Shown one piece after another: positions 1 through 12,673 of a stretch of DNA of 64,000 nt. The notes under the pieces were generated by a model. It was not told where the DNA came from and ran no database searches. It saw only the letters and a program-made list of their open reading frames with translations. The stretch comes from Nannobrachium achirus (taxonomy: Eukaryota; Chordata; Actinopteri; Myctophiformes; Myctophidae), in contig OY997642.1 of NCBI GenBank assembly GCA_963921795.1, forward strand, positions 59,280,927 through 59,344,926. Direction: 5' to 3'. Every line of letters starts with the position of its first letter. Positions within the stretch are counted from its first letter, which is position 1. The position numbers and the translations under genes are program-made.

Positions 1-215
1 GGAAATCACAACATAGGAGTAGACATGACAGTTTGTAGTATAATGCTTGTTTCAGGATTTATGATGCAAAATACATTATTTAGTAATAGTGGATATTAAA
101 ATACGCATCAAGGGGGAATGTGGGGGACATTTTTAGGAAGGCTCCATATCAGACATTGTTCAAGGAACCAAACTGTAAAGTCTACCAAATGTTATGATTT
201 TATGCTTATATAAAC

Positions 216-286
216 CCCAGGCGGGATTCGATCCAACAACCTTCTGCATGAAAGGCATATGCCCTGACCACTACACTAGGCAGCCA
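216..286 (-). pseudogene. tRNA-like sequence (SINE head or tRNA pseudogene)
   Basis: Read on the minus strand it has a box-A-like TAGTGTAGTGG and a box-B-like GGATCGAATCC at tRNA spacing. The acceptor stem and anticodon stem pair poorly, so it is not a functional tRNA. A related but diverged copy lies at 600-670, which fits a tRNA-derived SINE family better than a tRNA gene. Confidence 0.45.
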
Positions 287-599
287 CAAGATCTGTTAAC
301 CATGTTTGTTTAAAAAGAAAAGTTCTATGTAGGCTGAGTGCCTTGATTTTATTGATTTCTTTTTTATATTTTGGAGGCTTGGGGTGAAATCAATCTGAGT
401 AAATGTAATCTGAGTATTTCTGAAATTTTCGAGTGATCATATTTTCTTTCACTCAGAACAGAAAAATAACGGCCGGTAGAGAAGGGCCAATTTTAAACAT
501 GAACGTGATCTGGAGTTAGATCAGACGTGTCAACATTAAAGAGGTTGACATACGCACATGCCATGGGCATCCAGGATGTTAACATCAACTCAACCTGAC

Positions 600-670
600 G
601 TGGGGTTTGAACTCACAACCATCTGTATATCAGGCACAGGCACTGACCACTACACTACAGCAGTCACTCA
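600..670 (-). pseudogene. tRNA-like sequence, second copy
   Basis: The minus strand reads TAGTGTAGTGGTCAG followed by a box-B-like GAGTTCAAACCCC at tRNA spacing. It shares the GTAGTGTAGTGGTCA core with 216-286. Stem pairing is imperfect; I read it as a SINE-type relic. Confidence 0.4.
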
Positions 671-719
671 TAATTAACCTGTCATTTAAAAAAAAAACTT
701 TCATGTAATGTACTTGACG

Positions 720-1780
720 CCTTCTTTCCAAAAGATATAGCGCCCCCCTTTGGCCAATTGGGGTAAGATTTGTTTCAGTGATATTTGGACTAACCCTCTA
801 CAGTAGTTCATCATGAAAATTTGACTTTGCATGTATGTTTTAGAGGCAGAAGAATAATTGTCATAAAACTGCAATATTCATTGAATTATTAAAAAAGCAT
901 GTTTCAATTTTTCTTTTTAATCCGATCTGACAGATCTTTAGATATTGGTCCAAAATTCATGTAAAAAAAGTTCTGTGCACGTGACGCGAAAGTTCCGGAA
1001 TAAAAGCGGGTTTGAGTGTTTTACAAACTGCTCAAAATGGCAGAAAATCTAAGGTTACTTAACAGCTTACTTAACAAAGACACAGATGGCTTCCGCTTGA
1101 GTCAAGGCACGCGTGTATCCAAGTTGCATGTCTTTAAACGAAACGAGGCATGACTTATGCCCCTTTAAAGTTTGAGTTTTCAAACGCTTCGTATAGGGGG
1201 GCGCCCCTTTGGCCAATTGGAGTAAGATTGCTTTCAGTGATATTTGGACTAACCCTCTACATATTTGCCAAATGCCATGAACATGTCACTTTGCAAGTAT
1301 GATTTAGAGGCAGAAGAATAATTTGCACAAAACTGCAATATAGAGTGAATTATTAAAAAATAATGTTTTGCTTTCAAAGAAATCCGCCGGGACATATCTA
1401 ACCGTATTGGTCCAAAGTTCATGTAAAAAAGGTTTCGCGCACGTTAAGCGAAAATCCCAGAAGGAGATAGATTTTGACTGTTTTTCATATAATTCAAAAT
1501 TGTGGCAGAAGTAAAGGTCAGAGGTCAAAAGTCAGAGCGTAAAAGTTGTTCGGCATGAGGAGACGCATACGTGTATACAGGTTTCATGGCTGGATCTGAA
1601 ACAGAGCATGATGCTTTATCTGTTCAAAGTTGGCATTTTTCAAAGGCTTCCTACAGCGCCACCCTTTGGCCGATTGTTGCGAGCTTCGCGTTTTAGCCGT
1701 TTGGCATAGTCCTCTGCCATACTGCCGAGTTTCGTAAAAAGCGACTGCACGGTCTAGCCGCTAGAGAAAAAGTGGCGGAA
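720..1780. repeat. Dispersed repeat, two tandem units plus a partial
   Basis: Two related units (about 725-1050 and 1190-1510) both start near CCTTTGGCCAATTGG and continue through GATATTTGGACTAACCCTCTAC and GAGGCAGAAGAATAAT. A shorter relative begins near 1640. The same units recur inverted at about 31110-31720 and 34060-34390, and in part at 38620-38720 and 51360-51480. No coding capacity is seen. This is an interspersed family of unknown class. Confidence 0.7.
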
Positions 1781-1789
1781 GAATAATAA

Positions 1790-4299
<2,510 letters not shown>

Positions 4300-4400
4300 C
4301 GGTTCCAACTGTAGTACCTTGGTGTGGTCCTGGACAGCCAGCTATCATTCATAAGGCACACATTGCATCAGTCACCCGGTCCAAATTTTCCAAAAGCCTC
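4300..4400 (+). mobile_element. Rex/L2-type LINE reverse-transcriptase fragment
   Basis: The stretch matches, with small changes, 43438-43525 within this window (TTCCAACTG...CTTGGTGTGGTCCTG...AAGGCACACATTGCATCAGTCACCCG). There the frame encodes the post-catalytic NLGVVL motif of RT. Here it is a short out-of-frame fragment in the intron upstream of the protease exon at 4578. Confidence 0.65.
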
Positions 4401-4577
4401 TCCAATTGATCCATAATGCAACAGCATGATTGATTATTTGACTGAATGCCTGAATTGTAAATTGTACTGCAGCATCACACGAAAGCATCAAAAGTATCAG
4501 ATCCAGAACGCCACGTGACACAGATGATGTGATCTTTATAACCATGGTTCTCTCCTGTTGTGCTCTGTGCTCCACAG

Positions 4578-4708
4578 AGTATCCTCGCTTCCTCAAGCAG
4601 GTGGCGCTGCCTCTACTGAGTAATGCCCAGTGTAAACAGAAGTACTGGGGGAATCGCATCACTGACAATATGATCTGTGCCGGAGCCAATGGAGCGCCCA
4701 CCTGCAAG
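4578..4708 (+). CDS. Chymotrypsin-family protease copy 1, penultimate exon
   Basis: This internal exon encodes 43 whole codons after a split codon (incoming phase 1) and ends in phase 0. The acceptor is CTCCACAG and the donor is AAG/GTATAG. The product includes the C168-C182 pair ([20 protein letters not shown]) and the start of the S1-pocket strand (GANGAPTCK). It ends immediately before the catalytic GDSGGP, encoded by the next exon in the same phase. Compared with chymotrypsin (GASGVSSCM), position 189 is Pro rather than Ser, 190 is Thr and 192 is Lys. The homologous exon of copy 2 is 60688-60815, with similar flanking intron sequence, so the two are paralogues. Upstream exons are outside the window. 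Acceptor choice and frame are firm; substrate specificity is not. Confidence 0.9.
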
Positions 4709-5448
4709 GTATAGCCATGTTATTCTGTATTCTTTATTAGGATCACTATTAGCTTCCACGATGTGGCCACTAGTCTTCCTTTGGTCCACATAAAAACCTA
4801 TACAATAAAAACATACAGTAGATAAAGCTTTGCAATATGACTAAAACCAAAAAGTGAAGTCGCTCTGCATTTAAAATAGACTAGCCTACAGCCCCCTGCG
4901 GGGGGCTGGCCCCTTTGTGTGTGTGCCTGTTAGTCCCCCTTGGTGTGAAACAGACAGACTGTGATTTTGCTCTCTCTGGAAGTGCCCCCGGACTGGGAGT
5001 GTGCTGCTTGGTGACGCCCATTTGTGATGTAATTCGCATCACAGGACAAAGTCGCCTACAGGCCAAAATTTGGGAAAATATTTTAAACATTTGGGGATTA
5101 TGAGAAGTAGAGACACATCTGAAGGTGATAAAGTTGATGTTGGGCAAGGTACATGCGTTATTGATTTTTGTATTATGTTTTTTAGACAATTGAACAACTG
5201 CTGAACGTGGAGTTACAGATGGAAACACACAAACACACACACACACACGGGGCGATTCTAATTAAGGTTGTGGGATAGAACAATAACCAATAAAGTCACA
5301 GATTGTTCACAAAATACACAGATACAGTATACATATTTTTTGATCAAATAAGCAATAGTAGAAAAAACATAATTATTATTATCTATAAAGGACTCAATTT
5401 ATAAAAGTAACTTTTTAAAAGAAAATCTACTTCTGGTGTGTCTAACCC

Positions 5449-5472
5449 ATTAGGGTTAACCTTAACCCTAAT
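5449..5472. repeat. Palindrome of vertebrate telomere motif
   Basis: Eleven bases ATTAGGGTTAA face TTAACCCTAAT across a 2-base spacer, a perfect inverted pair built from TTAGGG. It is too short to be a fusion relic with confidence. Confidence 0.9.
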
Positions 5473-5720
5473 GACCTGAGCTCACTTGCCGATCGAGTGT
5501 AATGTTCATGACACAAACCTCAATATAATACCTGTTCATGAAAGAAGTGTGATGTGTTGTTCCAAAATAACATTAAGCATGAACATAAAAAGACAGTATT
5601 TTAATTCAACCCCTATGGTTAACCATGAAAAATGTTAATGCATCTCACCATGTATTTTTTTTTTGTCTTTTTTTACGTTTCCCCTCATGCCAATTAAACT
5701 CCTTTGAATTGAACTGAATT

Positions 5721-5757
5721 GAGCTTGTAGATCGGATACAGTATATCTCTGATCTAC
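5721..5757. repeat. Mini-hairpin of the AGCTTGTAGATC family
   Basis: The TTGTAGATC and GATCTACAA arms face each other over a loop of about 17 bases. The same arm sequence recurs at about ten other places in the window (see findings). Confidence 0.6.
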
Positions 5758-5796
5758 AAATTGGGCTTATGAGCTATGACTGTGTGTTTCCTCCAG

Positions 5797-5958
5797 GGTG
5801 ACTCCGGTGGTCCTCTGGTGTGTGAGAGAGGCGGGGTGTGGACTCTGGTGGGAATCTTTTCCTGGATGGATGGCGAATGCAATGTGAACTACCCCGGCGT
5901 GTTCATCCGCGTGTCCAAAGTCAAGAGCTGGATCGACAAGACAGTCGCCTCCAACTGA
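5797..5958 (+). CDS. Chymotrypsin-family protease copy 1, terminal exon
   Basis: This is the final coding exon: 53 codons and a TGA stop. It begins with GDSGGPLVC, which contains the nucleophile Ser195 and the oxyanion-hole glycine of S1 peptidases, after the acceptor CTCCAG. C201 (PLVC), C220 (GEC), the SW214-215 strand and a C-terminal amphipathic helix ([12 protein letters not shown]) are present. The line-up with chymotrypsin shows Met at 216, where trypsin and chymotrypsin have Gly (SWMDGEC against SWGSSTC at equal length). Gly226 is kept. With Pro189 from the previous exon this predicts an unusual, possibly narrowed S1 pocket. No strong AATAAA signal was seen close downstream. The catalytic motif is intact, so this exon at least is not a pseudogene. 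Confidence 0.92.
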   Translation, partial: GDSGGPLVCERGGVWTLVGIFSWMDGECNVNYPGVFIRVSKVKSWIDKTVASN

Positions 5959-6377
5959 GGAGTCCACGCTCGCTGAATGTACCAAACATGTCAGTTCTTT
6001 GTCTTTTTCTTGCTTGATCTCATCCCCGCCCTCTTCTTCCCTTTCATTCTTCATGGAAATAACGATATGATGGCAATGATGCACAAAACCTATGATGTGA
6101 CAATATAGCGGATTCTGATCATGCTTACAAACACCACTAAATATACAACTATGTTTACATAGTACAGTACATACAGTACATCCGAGTGTTTGACCATGAG
6201 GTAATACACATTCTAGCAGTTTTAACAGTTACTGTCATCTACTAACTGGTGCAATGATTTGTCCATCTGTAACTAAAGCTTGCATGAAGTAAACTCTTTA
6301 AGCATCAAATGAATGACTTTGTTTGCATGGAGGGGTGGTGAGGGGAGGGGAGTGGGTAGATGAGATGATATGCAACT
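5959..6377. other. 3' flank of protease copy 1
   Basis: Presumed 3' UTR and flanking sequence. It is AT-rich with a purine-rich GGGGAGGGGAG patch near 6330-6355. No further exon is seen. Confidence 0.5.
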
Positions 6378-9104
6378 GATTTAAAGGGTCTACACCATGC
6401 TTTTAAAACTCTATTTTTTGTATACATATATGCTCAAAATTGAGTCTTAGACAGGTCTTAACCCTCAACAAACACCCTGACCATTCCTTTTGTTTCTTAT
6501 AGCTGTGCTATAATTAGGCTCTCCAGCTGCAATACCAAAACGGCCTTTGTTTGCTCAGGGGCGCATCTAGTGGGGTTTTTCCACCCCTCCCCCTCCCCCC
6601 TCCCCTCCTCTCCTCTCCACTCCACAGACCAAAAATAGGATAATGTTGCAGCTCTGATTATAGCCTACTGTAGGCCTATGTTGTATGATATAAGCCTACT
6701 GTCAAATGACACAGGGCGACCGTTGCTAGACCAGACATTAGAGAACGTTAATCTACATTAGACAATCAACCCCACCCGCATTGTATTTATGTATAATGTA
6801 TAAAAATGTATGAAATATAACAGCCCATAAACCATAAAACTGTCTCCGCGACTCACAAATGGGTCCCGACCCAGTGTTTGGGAAACAGAGAGAAGCATCC
6901 ATTTCATAGTAAAGTACGTTCAGAATCGGCGATGCATACTACGTATCACTCACGGTGTCTGGTCGCTCTAGATGTGGGAAGAAAAGGATCATGGCCCCAA
7001 ATAACGTTTAAATATCTTGCAATTGGCGACGAGTCTCTTACTAAATCGGCAAGATTACATTACATAACATGAATACATAAAAGCTAAGCTATATAACCTC
7101 TCCATCATCATAGTCAGTGGTGCGTGTCCCCCACGCGTGCATGCGTCTACCGGAACATGTGTGGCCGATCGCCCCCCGCTACCCCCGCCTCCCCGTTTTT
7201 TGCTCCCAGACCACGCCCCTGACCGTCGCGATTGGCCGGCTGGACTCGGCTGTACTTCCTGGCTATGTCCTGTGTGTACTGTTGTTGTCACGTCGCTCTA
7301 GTGCTGTAGAATGATGTTTGAATACGCGGAGACTTTCTCAAAATGAAAATGCGCGTGCTTTACAACGCTGATGATGTAAAATTCGATTACTGTACCACAT
7401 GAATAGCATGGCATTACTGCCCACAGAAAAGCATGATATCGATGTTGCAGTATGCAGTTTATAGCTTCATGTTTGGTTTGGGAAGAGAGAGAGAGAGGGG
7501 GGGGGGGAACGTCTGGAGACTGATGCTAGCGTGGAATCAGACTATTTTGAGTTCATTTTATTATTGTTATTATTATTATTATTATGTTGGGGAAGAGAGA
7601 GGGAGAGGGGGGGGGGGTGTCTGGAGACTGATGCTCTAAAGTAGCCAGCGTGGAATCAGGCTATTTTGATTTCATTTTATTATTGTTATTATTATTATTA
7701 TTAATAAGGAACAACTGTGGGAATAGGGGAAGAGAGAGAGAGGGGGGGGGAAATGCTCTAAAGTAGCCAGCGTGGAATCAGGCTATTTTGATTTCATTTT
7801 ATTATTGAAAAAAAATACTGGGTTAGGGTTAGGGCCCACCACATAAATAGGACTAATAATTGCACACCAATAAAGCATTTACATTTTTTATTTGACAAGC
7901 TTGGGAGAGAAGACTTGTAATTGAACGTATGGGTAGCCTAGTATATACATAGAGATGATTAATGAGGTGTTACATTGATGCTAATTCTACACCACCTGAA
8001 AGGTAGATATATGAGCCATCAGAATTCCATCCATTCCTCCTCCTCCTACATTATTCTATAGGCCTATTGTCTGAATGACATCATTGTTAGTAGAGATGCT
8101 TGATGAGGCGTTACATTAGATCAGACAAATATACTTCAAAAGGTACATAAATAGCAAAATAGCCTGATTCCACGCTGGCTACTTTAGAGCATCAGTCTCC
8201 AGACATCCCCCCTCTCCCTCTCTCTTCCCCAACATAATAATAATAATAATAACAATAATAAAATGAACTCAAAATAGTCTGATTCCACGCTAGCATCAGT
8301 CTCCAGACGTTCCCCCCCCCCCTCTCTCTCTCTCTCTTCCCAAACCAAACATGAAGCTATAAACTGCATACTGCAACATCGATATCATGCTTTTCTGTGG
8401 GCAGTAATGCCACGCTATTCATGTGGTACAGTAATCGAATTTTACATCATCAGCGTTGTAAAGCACGCGCATTTTCATTTTGACAAAAGTCTCAACAGTA
8501 CACACAGGACATAGCCAGGAAGTAACCTCGCCTCACCAGGCTTTCCTGAGAGAAAGCCAGGAAGTACAGCCGAGTACAGCCGGCCAATCGCGACGGTCGG
8601 GGGCGTGGCCTGGGAGCAAAAAACGGGGAGGCGGGGGTAGCGGGGGGCGATCGGCCACACATGTTCCGGTAGACGCATGCACACGTCCCCCACACTCCCA
8701 AGCCCCCACCGTTGCGCACAGATTCACCGGGAAATACTCGGTCGCCGCTCGGTCTGGTCGCTTACCTCTTCCTCCTGTTTGGAGCGTTTTCATCCGCAGC
8801 GCAGCGGGCAGCAGTTGTAAACCCAGCGGCGGGGTTTACAACAGTAGCTCTGGTTTTTACCCGAAGGGCGGGGGGGAACGCGTGTGACGTCACATGCGTC
8901 AACTCTCAGAACAGCACTGTTCTGAGAACCTGTGGAAAGCTTTTCAACTCTGCCTTCCCAAAAACAGAGAAAGACACAATGGTCAGAAATAGGACTTTGT
9001 GAGGATAGGAGGTGCCAGTGGGACCCCAAAGTGGGACCCCCCCCAAAAAAAGGTTTTAAAATAGAAAAAGGGAAAATTCATGGTGTAGGTCCTTTAAATA
9101 CAAA
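6378..9104. mobile_element. TIR-bounded non-autonomous DNA element containing a long foldback
   Basis: The ends are inverted: ATTTAAAGG..CTACACCATG at about 6378-6400, with its complement CATGGTGTAGG..CCTTTAAAT at about 9080-9104. The interior holds a roughly 1.55-kb foldback (listed separately) and a GC-rich block (about 8700-8910). No transposase frame is recognisable. Boundaries are approximate and no target-site duplication was confirmed. Confidence 0.6.
7120..8690. repeat. Long inverted repeat (foldback), arms over 500 bp
   Basis: The left arm (about 7120-7670) reappears reverse-complemented at about 8150-8690, nearly identical across unique sequence, (TTA)n tracts and purine tracts. 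An example is GTACCACATGAATAGC at 7393, facing its complement at about 8415-8430. The right arm carries about 40 extra bases (8518-8558) flanked by a repeated CTTCCTGGCT-type motif. The spacer (7670-8150) is partly unique. Frames at both ends are mirror images, not genes. Confidence 0.85.
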
Positions 9105-9176
9105 GTAACATGGTAACAATACAACACAACATGAGTGCATATTATTGTGGACATTAGCTACACTTGGTGTGGTGTT

Positions 9177-9623
9177 TAGGGATGGAGCTCGTACATCTTT
9201 ATTGATAATGAGCACCTTATCATCCTGTTAATTGAGCCGTGCTTTTATCGAGTCCAGTAATCAGTGTTTTCTATCCTAATATTTTGTGGAAAGACGTGAA
9301 ACGACAAATTCTGAACATAACTGGTGAACATAAATCTCTTTTATTGGCCTGTTGTTGTGACTGTGAGTTTGTGGCTGACCACCATGAACATTAAAAAAAG
9401 TAAAAAATATTATCATTGAATATCATTAAAACAATCATCCATTAATGAGAAATAAGAGCTAAATGGCTTTAATATTAGGAACTGTAATAACTTGTTTAAA
9501 CATGACCTCATGGGCCGCTATGCTCGATAACAGGCTTGATAAACCCAAAGCTTATTGATACCGGGTAATCAATACATTTGTTATGGAGTTTGTAACAGGC
9601 GGGGGTTTGGAGCTCCATCCCTA
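9177..9623. mobile_element. hAT-type MITE, 447 bp
   Basis: The ends TAGGGATGGAGCTC and GGAGCTCCATCCCTA are inverted and flanked by a perfect 8-bp duplication GTGGTGTT (9169-9176 and 9624-9631). Eight-base target duplications with these ends fit the hAT superfamily. It encodes nothing. Confidence 0.9.
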
Positions 9624-9810
9624 GTGGTGTTGGAGGAGAGTGGGTGGAATAATGCCACGATACGACAAGGAATATCCACTTCAGGATGTTTACTGGCAGA
9701 ACGGCAGCTTACATCATCAACAGGCAATAACAACAGCACTTCCCTGACAGGTTCACACTTATTATCAGCATGCAGGTATAGGCTCTAGAATAACTCACAC
9801 AATGCTGTAA

Positions 9811-10171
9811 GCGAGTTTCTAAATTCTAGGAGAGCTAAGGCAAGGAGCACTCGTTTTCACCAGCGTCGGCAGGTTAGCTACTCAGCGTCTGTTTTACTGA
9901 GGTTAAGGTTAGGGTTAGAGTTAGGGTTAGGGTTAAGTTTAGGGTTAGAGTTAGGGTTAGGGTTAAGTTTAGGGTTAGGGTTAAGGTTAGGGTTAGAGTT
10001 GGGGTTAGGGTTAGGAATGGTTAAGGATAGGTTCAGGTTTTGGTGCACCTCTGCCGCGGTCCAAGTGACTACAATGGAGCGCTCCCTATCTCCGGTTCAA
10101 CCAATCACAAGCTTCAAAAATTAGTCCGGGGCATGGTTTTGCCTGAGCTCTCCTAGATTTTGGAAACTCGC
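9811..10171. mobile_element. Mutator-like MITE with telomere-like interior
   Basis: Inverted ends GCGAGTTTCTAAATTCTAGG and its imperfect complement (…GATTTTGGAAACTCGC) are flanked by a perfect 9-bp duplication ATGCTGTAA (9802-9810 and 10172-10180). A 9-bp duplication points to the MULE superfamily. The middle (about 9900-10015) is degenerate TTAGGG repeat. Confidence 0.8.
9900..10015 (+). repeat. Interstitial telomere-like repeat (GGTTAG)n, degenerate
   Basis: About 115 bases made of GGTTAGGGTTAGAGTTAGGG variants, wholly inside the MULE-like MITE rather than free in the chromosome. Confidence 0.9.
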
Positions 10172-10361
10172 ATGCTGTAAGGCACTTTGTAATACAGTCT
10201 CTGTCTTTGGCTGCCGGTCCCTGGTACAGACAGAGGATTATTCACTCTATACGTCCAGACACTCTGGGATCTGGAAGGCAACTCACTAAACAGGCAGGCT
10301 GCACAAATATACATGGGAACTCCCTGTGTCTGTGAGCCAATAAGAACACATTACGTTCAGT

Positions 10362-10482
<121 letters not shown>

Positions 10483-10761
10483 AGGCTGTAGCCACTGCTG
10501 TAGCTGGGAATAGGCTGGCATGTGTTCCCGCGTTACAAAGTTTATAGTTTGTCTGTGCTCTGATGAACCTAGTTTTGTTGTTTGGACTAAAGCTGTTGTT
10601 TTGCATAGTGTTGTATGTCTCTCACATTCCAAAACCAATTTGCTCTAGAATTGTCTATCTTCAAAACACTCAATAGTTGTCCATATGAACACCTTGTGTG
10701 TAATGATGGGCGGGCACGACAAGGATTCCTACAGTTTAGCAGACTTTACTGATGTAACTAC

Positions 10762-12673
10762 TGTGGGGACCCAGATTCAAAACTCAACCAACACCAGACA
10801 AATGGACAGTTTAAGCCACTCTGGGCACGTTTATTTAGAATAAAGCAGAATAAATCAACAGCAGCGGAGCCTCACTCCGATAAATGCAAGTACTTTCACA
10901 AACACAAAGTAAATCGTCTTCTTGAACGTTTCAGAATAACTTAGGTAAACCTTTGTTTAAAGGATCAGCTGCTTTCTAGGCAGAGCAAAGTCAAACAACT
11001 TAGGTGAGTATAAGTAGGGATGCGGTATCGGTACTCGTGGTATCGGTACTCGACCCGATACAACCCTATTTTGCTGTACTCGTACTCGCCAGATACTTCT
11101 CACGGCAGCGCCCGATACTCTGCTGGGGTGTCACAAGGGGGAGAAAAGTGGGACTGAGTTACTAGGGCTCAAGGTGAAAGCCAGGGCCTTAATTATTTTA
11201 TACTTTTGCTATTGAAAAATAGCAGATATGCAAGCTCACAGTGCCGCACTGCGAACGAGGCACCAGTGCTCCAACGATACAGCTGCGACCACTTAAAGGC
11301 ATCAGCATCACGGCATGCCTTGTTGCGCTAAACTTACCTCTAAAGTTGAATCTCTTTCATATATCCTTCACCACCTCACGCAAATTGCAAAGTATAGGCT
11401 ACTGTAGGTAAGTTAAACTTCCCACTAGAAAGCTGTGTGTGTGTGTGTTTGTTTGTTTGTTTGTCTCTGTCGCTCTTGTCTTGCAAGCTCGCTCTCTCGG
11501 TGAAGTGTGTGTCTGTCTGCAGGGACGTGCAGAGAAATTTTAGAGAGGCAGGGGCTGATATTTCTAGAAGGCCTTTTGGTGGACAATTCTCTTGAATGCA
11601 GCCTTCAGTTATGGTATGGAAAGGGCCCGGGGACATTTGCATTTTTTACCATAGTAAAAAAATGCATTCATGGACACTTTTACAGACTGATCTGGCAGGG
11701 GCTCAAGCCCCCGTTGATGTCAAATTGTCAATGTGTGTACGTGCCTGCCTGCCAGTGTAGCACAGCTGAAAAAAGACGATTGATTGAAGAGAATAGAGAT
11801 TCTGTGGGCTTCGCCACCTAGTGGTGGAAGAAATTACCTCTGGGAACTCAGATTGCTGTGGGCTAAATCAATGAATGCATTTCTGAGAATACCAGAAAAA
11901 AATAATAATTTGACATTATGTTATAGTTGCGGAAATTGGATAGTATATTTTTTTAGAGGAAAAAAAAAAGCGTAATTTAAATACATTTTGTATTATTAAT
12001 TGTACTCGTATCGGTACTCGGTATCGGCGAGTACTCAACATGAAGTACTTGTACTCGTACTCGGTCAGCAAAAAAGTGGTATCGGGACATCCCTAAGTAT
12101 AAGCACAATTAAAGCTCTCCCCGACCCGGGGCGGATTGATACTTGCAGTGTTCTCAGTAGTAGGGATATGTTTCAAGGCACAGTTTCAAAGCCGTCACAC
12201 CCAAGGGCAGTGCGCATAGAGTACGACATGTTTACAGGTACAATTCCAAAACCCTCGCACCCTCCTTCGTGCGGCTCTCCAGGACAGTATCAGCGCCTCC
12301 TTTATATTGCCTGGTGAAGGACAGACAACGTCGGGTTAGTATTGCATTCCTCTGTATTACAATTAGAAGCAGAATATGTGGAGTGTAGCTCAATATCTAA
12401 AGCATTCTTACCGCCATTAGCCCGACCGCCAGCATAGTGAGTCAGTGCAGACTGAGGCAGAGGAGGCTCTTTTGTTTGGCCAGGGGACCCAGCCCTGAGC
12501 AACGCAGCTGTACTCAGATTAGGCTGATTGAACAGGTAATTCGGCAGGTAACGCCCTTCTATTACCTGTCCCAGGGCTGGGCGTCGTCTCTGAGAGCCAG
12601 CTCTCCTCCCTCTCCACTGACACACTGTGCTGTGGGGCTCACCTGTGAGGCGGTTGCCTAGCGACACTCCACA
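10762..12673 (-). repeat. 3' LTR of the Gmr1-like element, split by a hAT
   Basis: LTR sequence runs 10762-11014 and 12096-12673, with the hAT MITE between. The intact copy is 16913-17735. Confidence 0.9.
11015..12095. mobile_element. hAT-type element nested in the LTR, 1081 bp
   Basis: Ends TAGGGATG and CATCCCTA are flanked by a perfect 8-bp duplication AGTATAAG (11007-11014, 12096-12103) that occurs once in the uninterrupted LTR at 17156-17163. Subterminal GTATCGGTACTCG repeats occur at both ends. No transposase is present. Confidence 0.92.

Larger units (their letters stand above)
1..719. other. Gene-free left edge with two tRNA-like remnants
   Basis: No coding exon can be supported here. 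The stretch is AT-rich with two tRNA-like segments listed separately. Any upstream exons of protease copy 1 must lie to the left of the window, because none is visible here. Confidence 0.5.
4709..5796 (+). other. Last intron of protease copy 1
   Basis: The intron starts GTATAG and ends CTCCAG. It holds a short (CA)n near 5222-5249, a 24-bp telomere-motif palindrome (5449-5472) and a hairpin of the AGCTTGTAGATC family (5721-5757). Its first about 40 bases and its last about 40 bases before 5780 resemble the intron after the exon at 60815. Confidence 0.8.

Noticed and set aside
216-286. Functional tRNA gene
   Set aside because: Boxes A and B are present but acceptor and anticodon stems do not pair. 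Related copies suggest a SINE.
7055-8887. Genes in the foldback arms
   Set aside because: The frames are mirror images in the two arms and include microsatellite translation.
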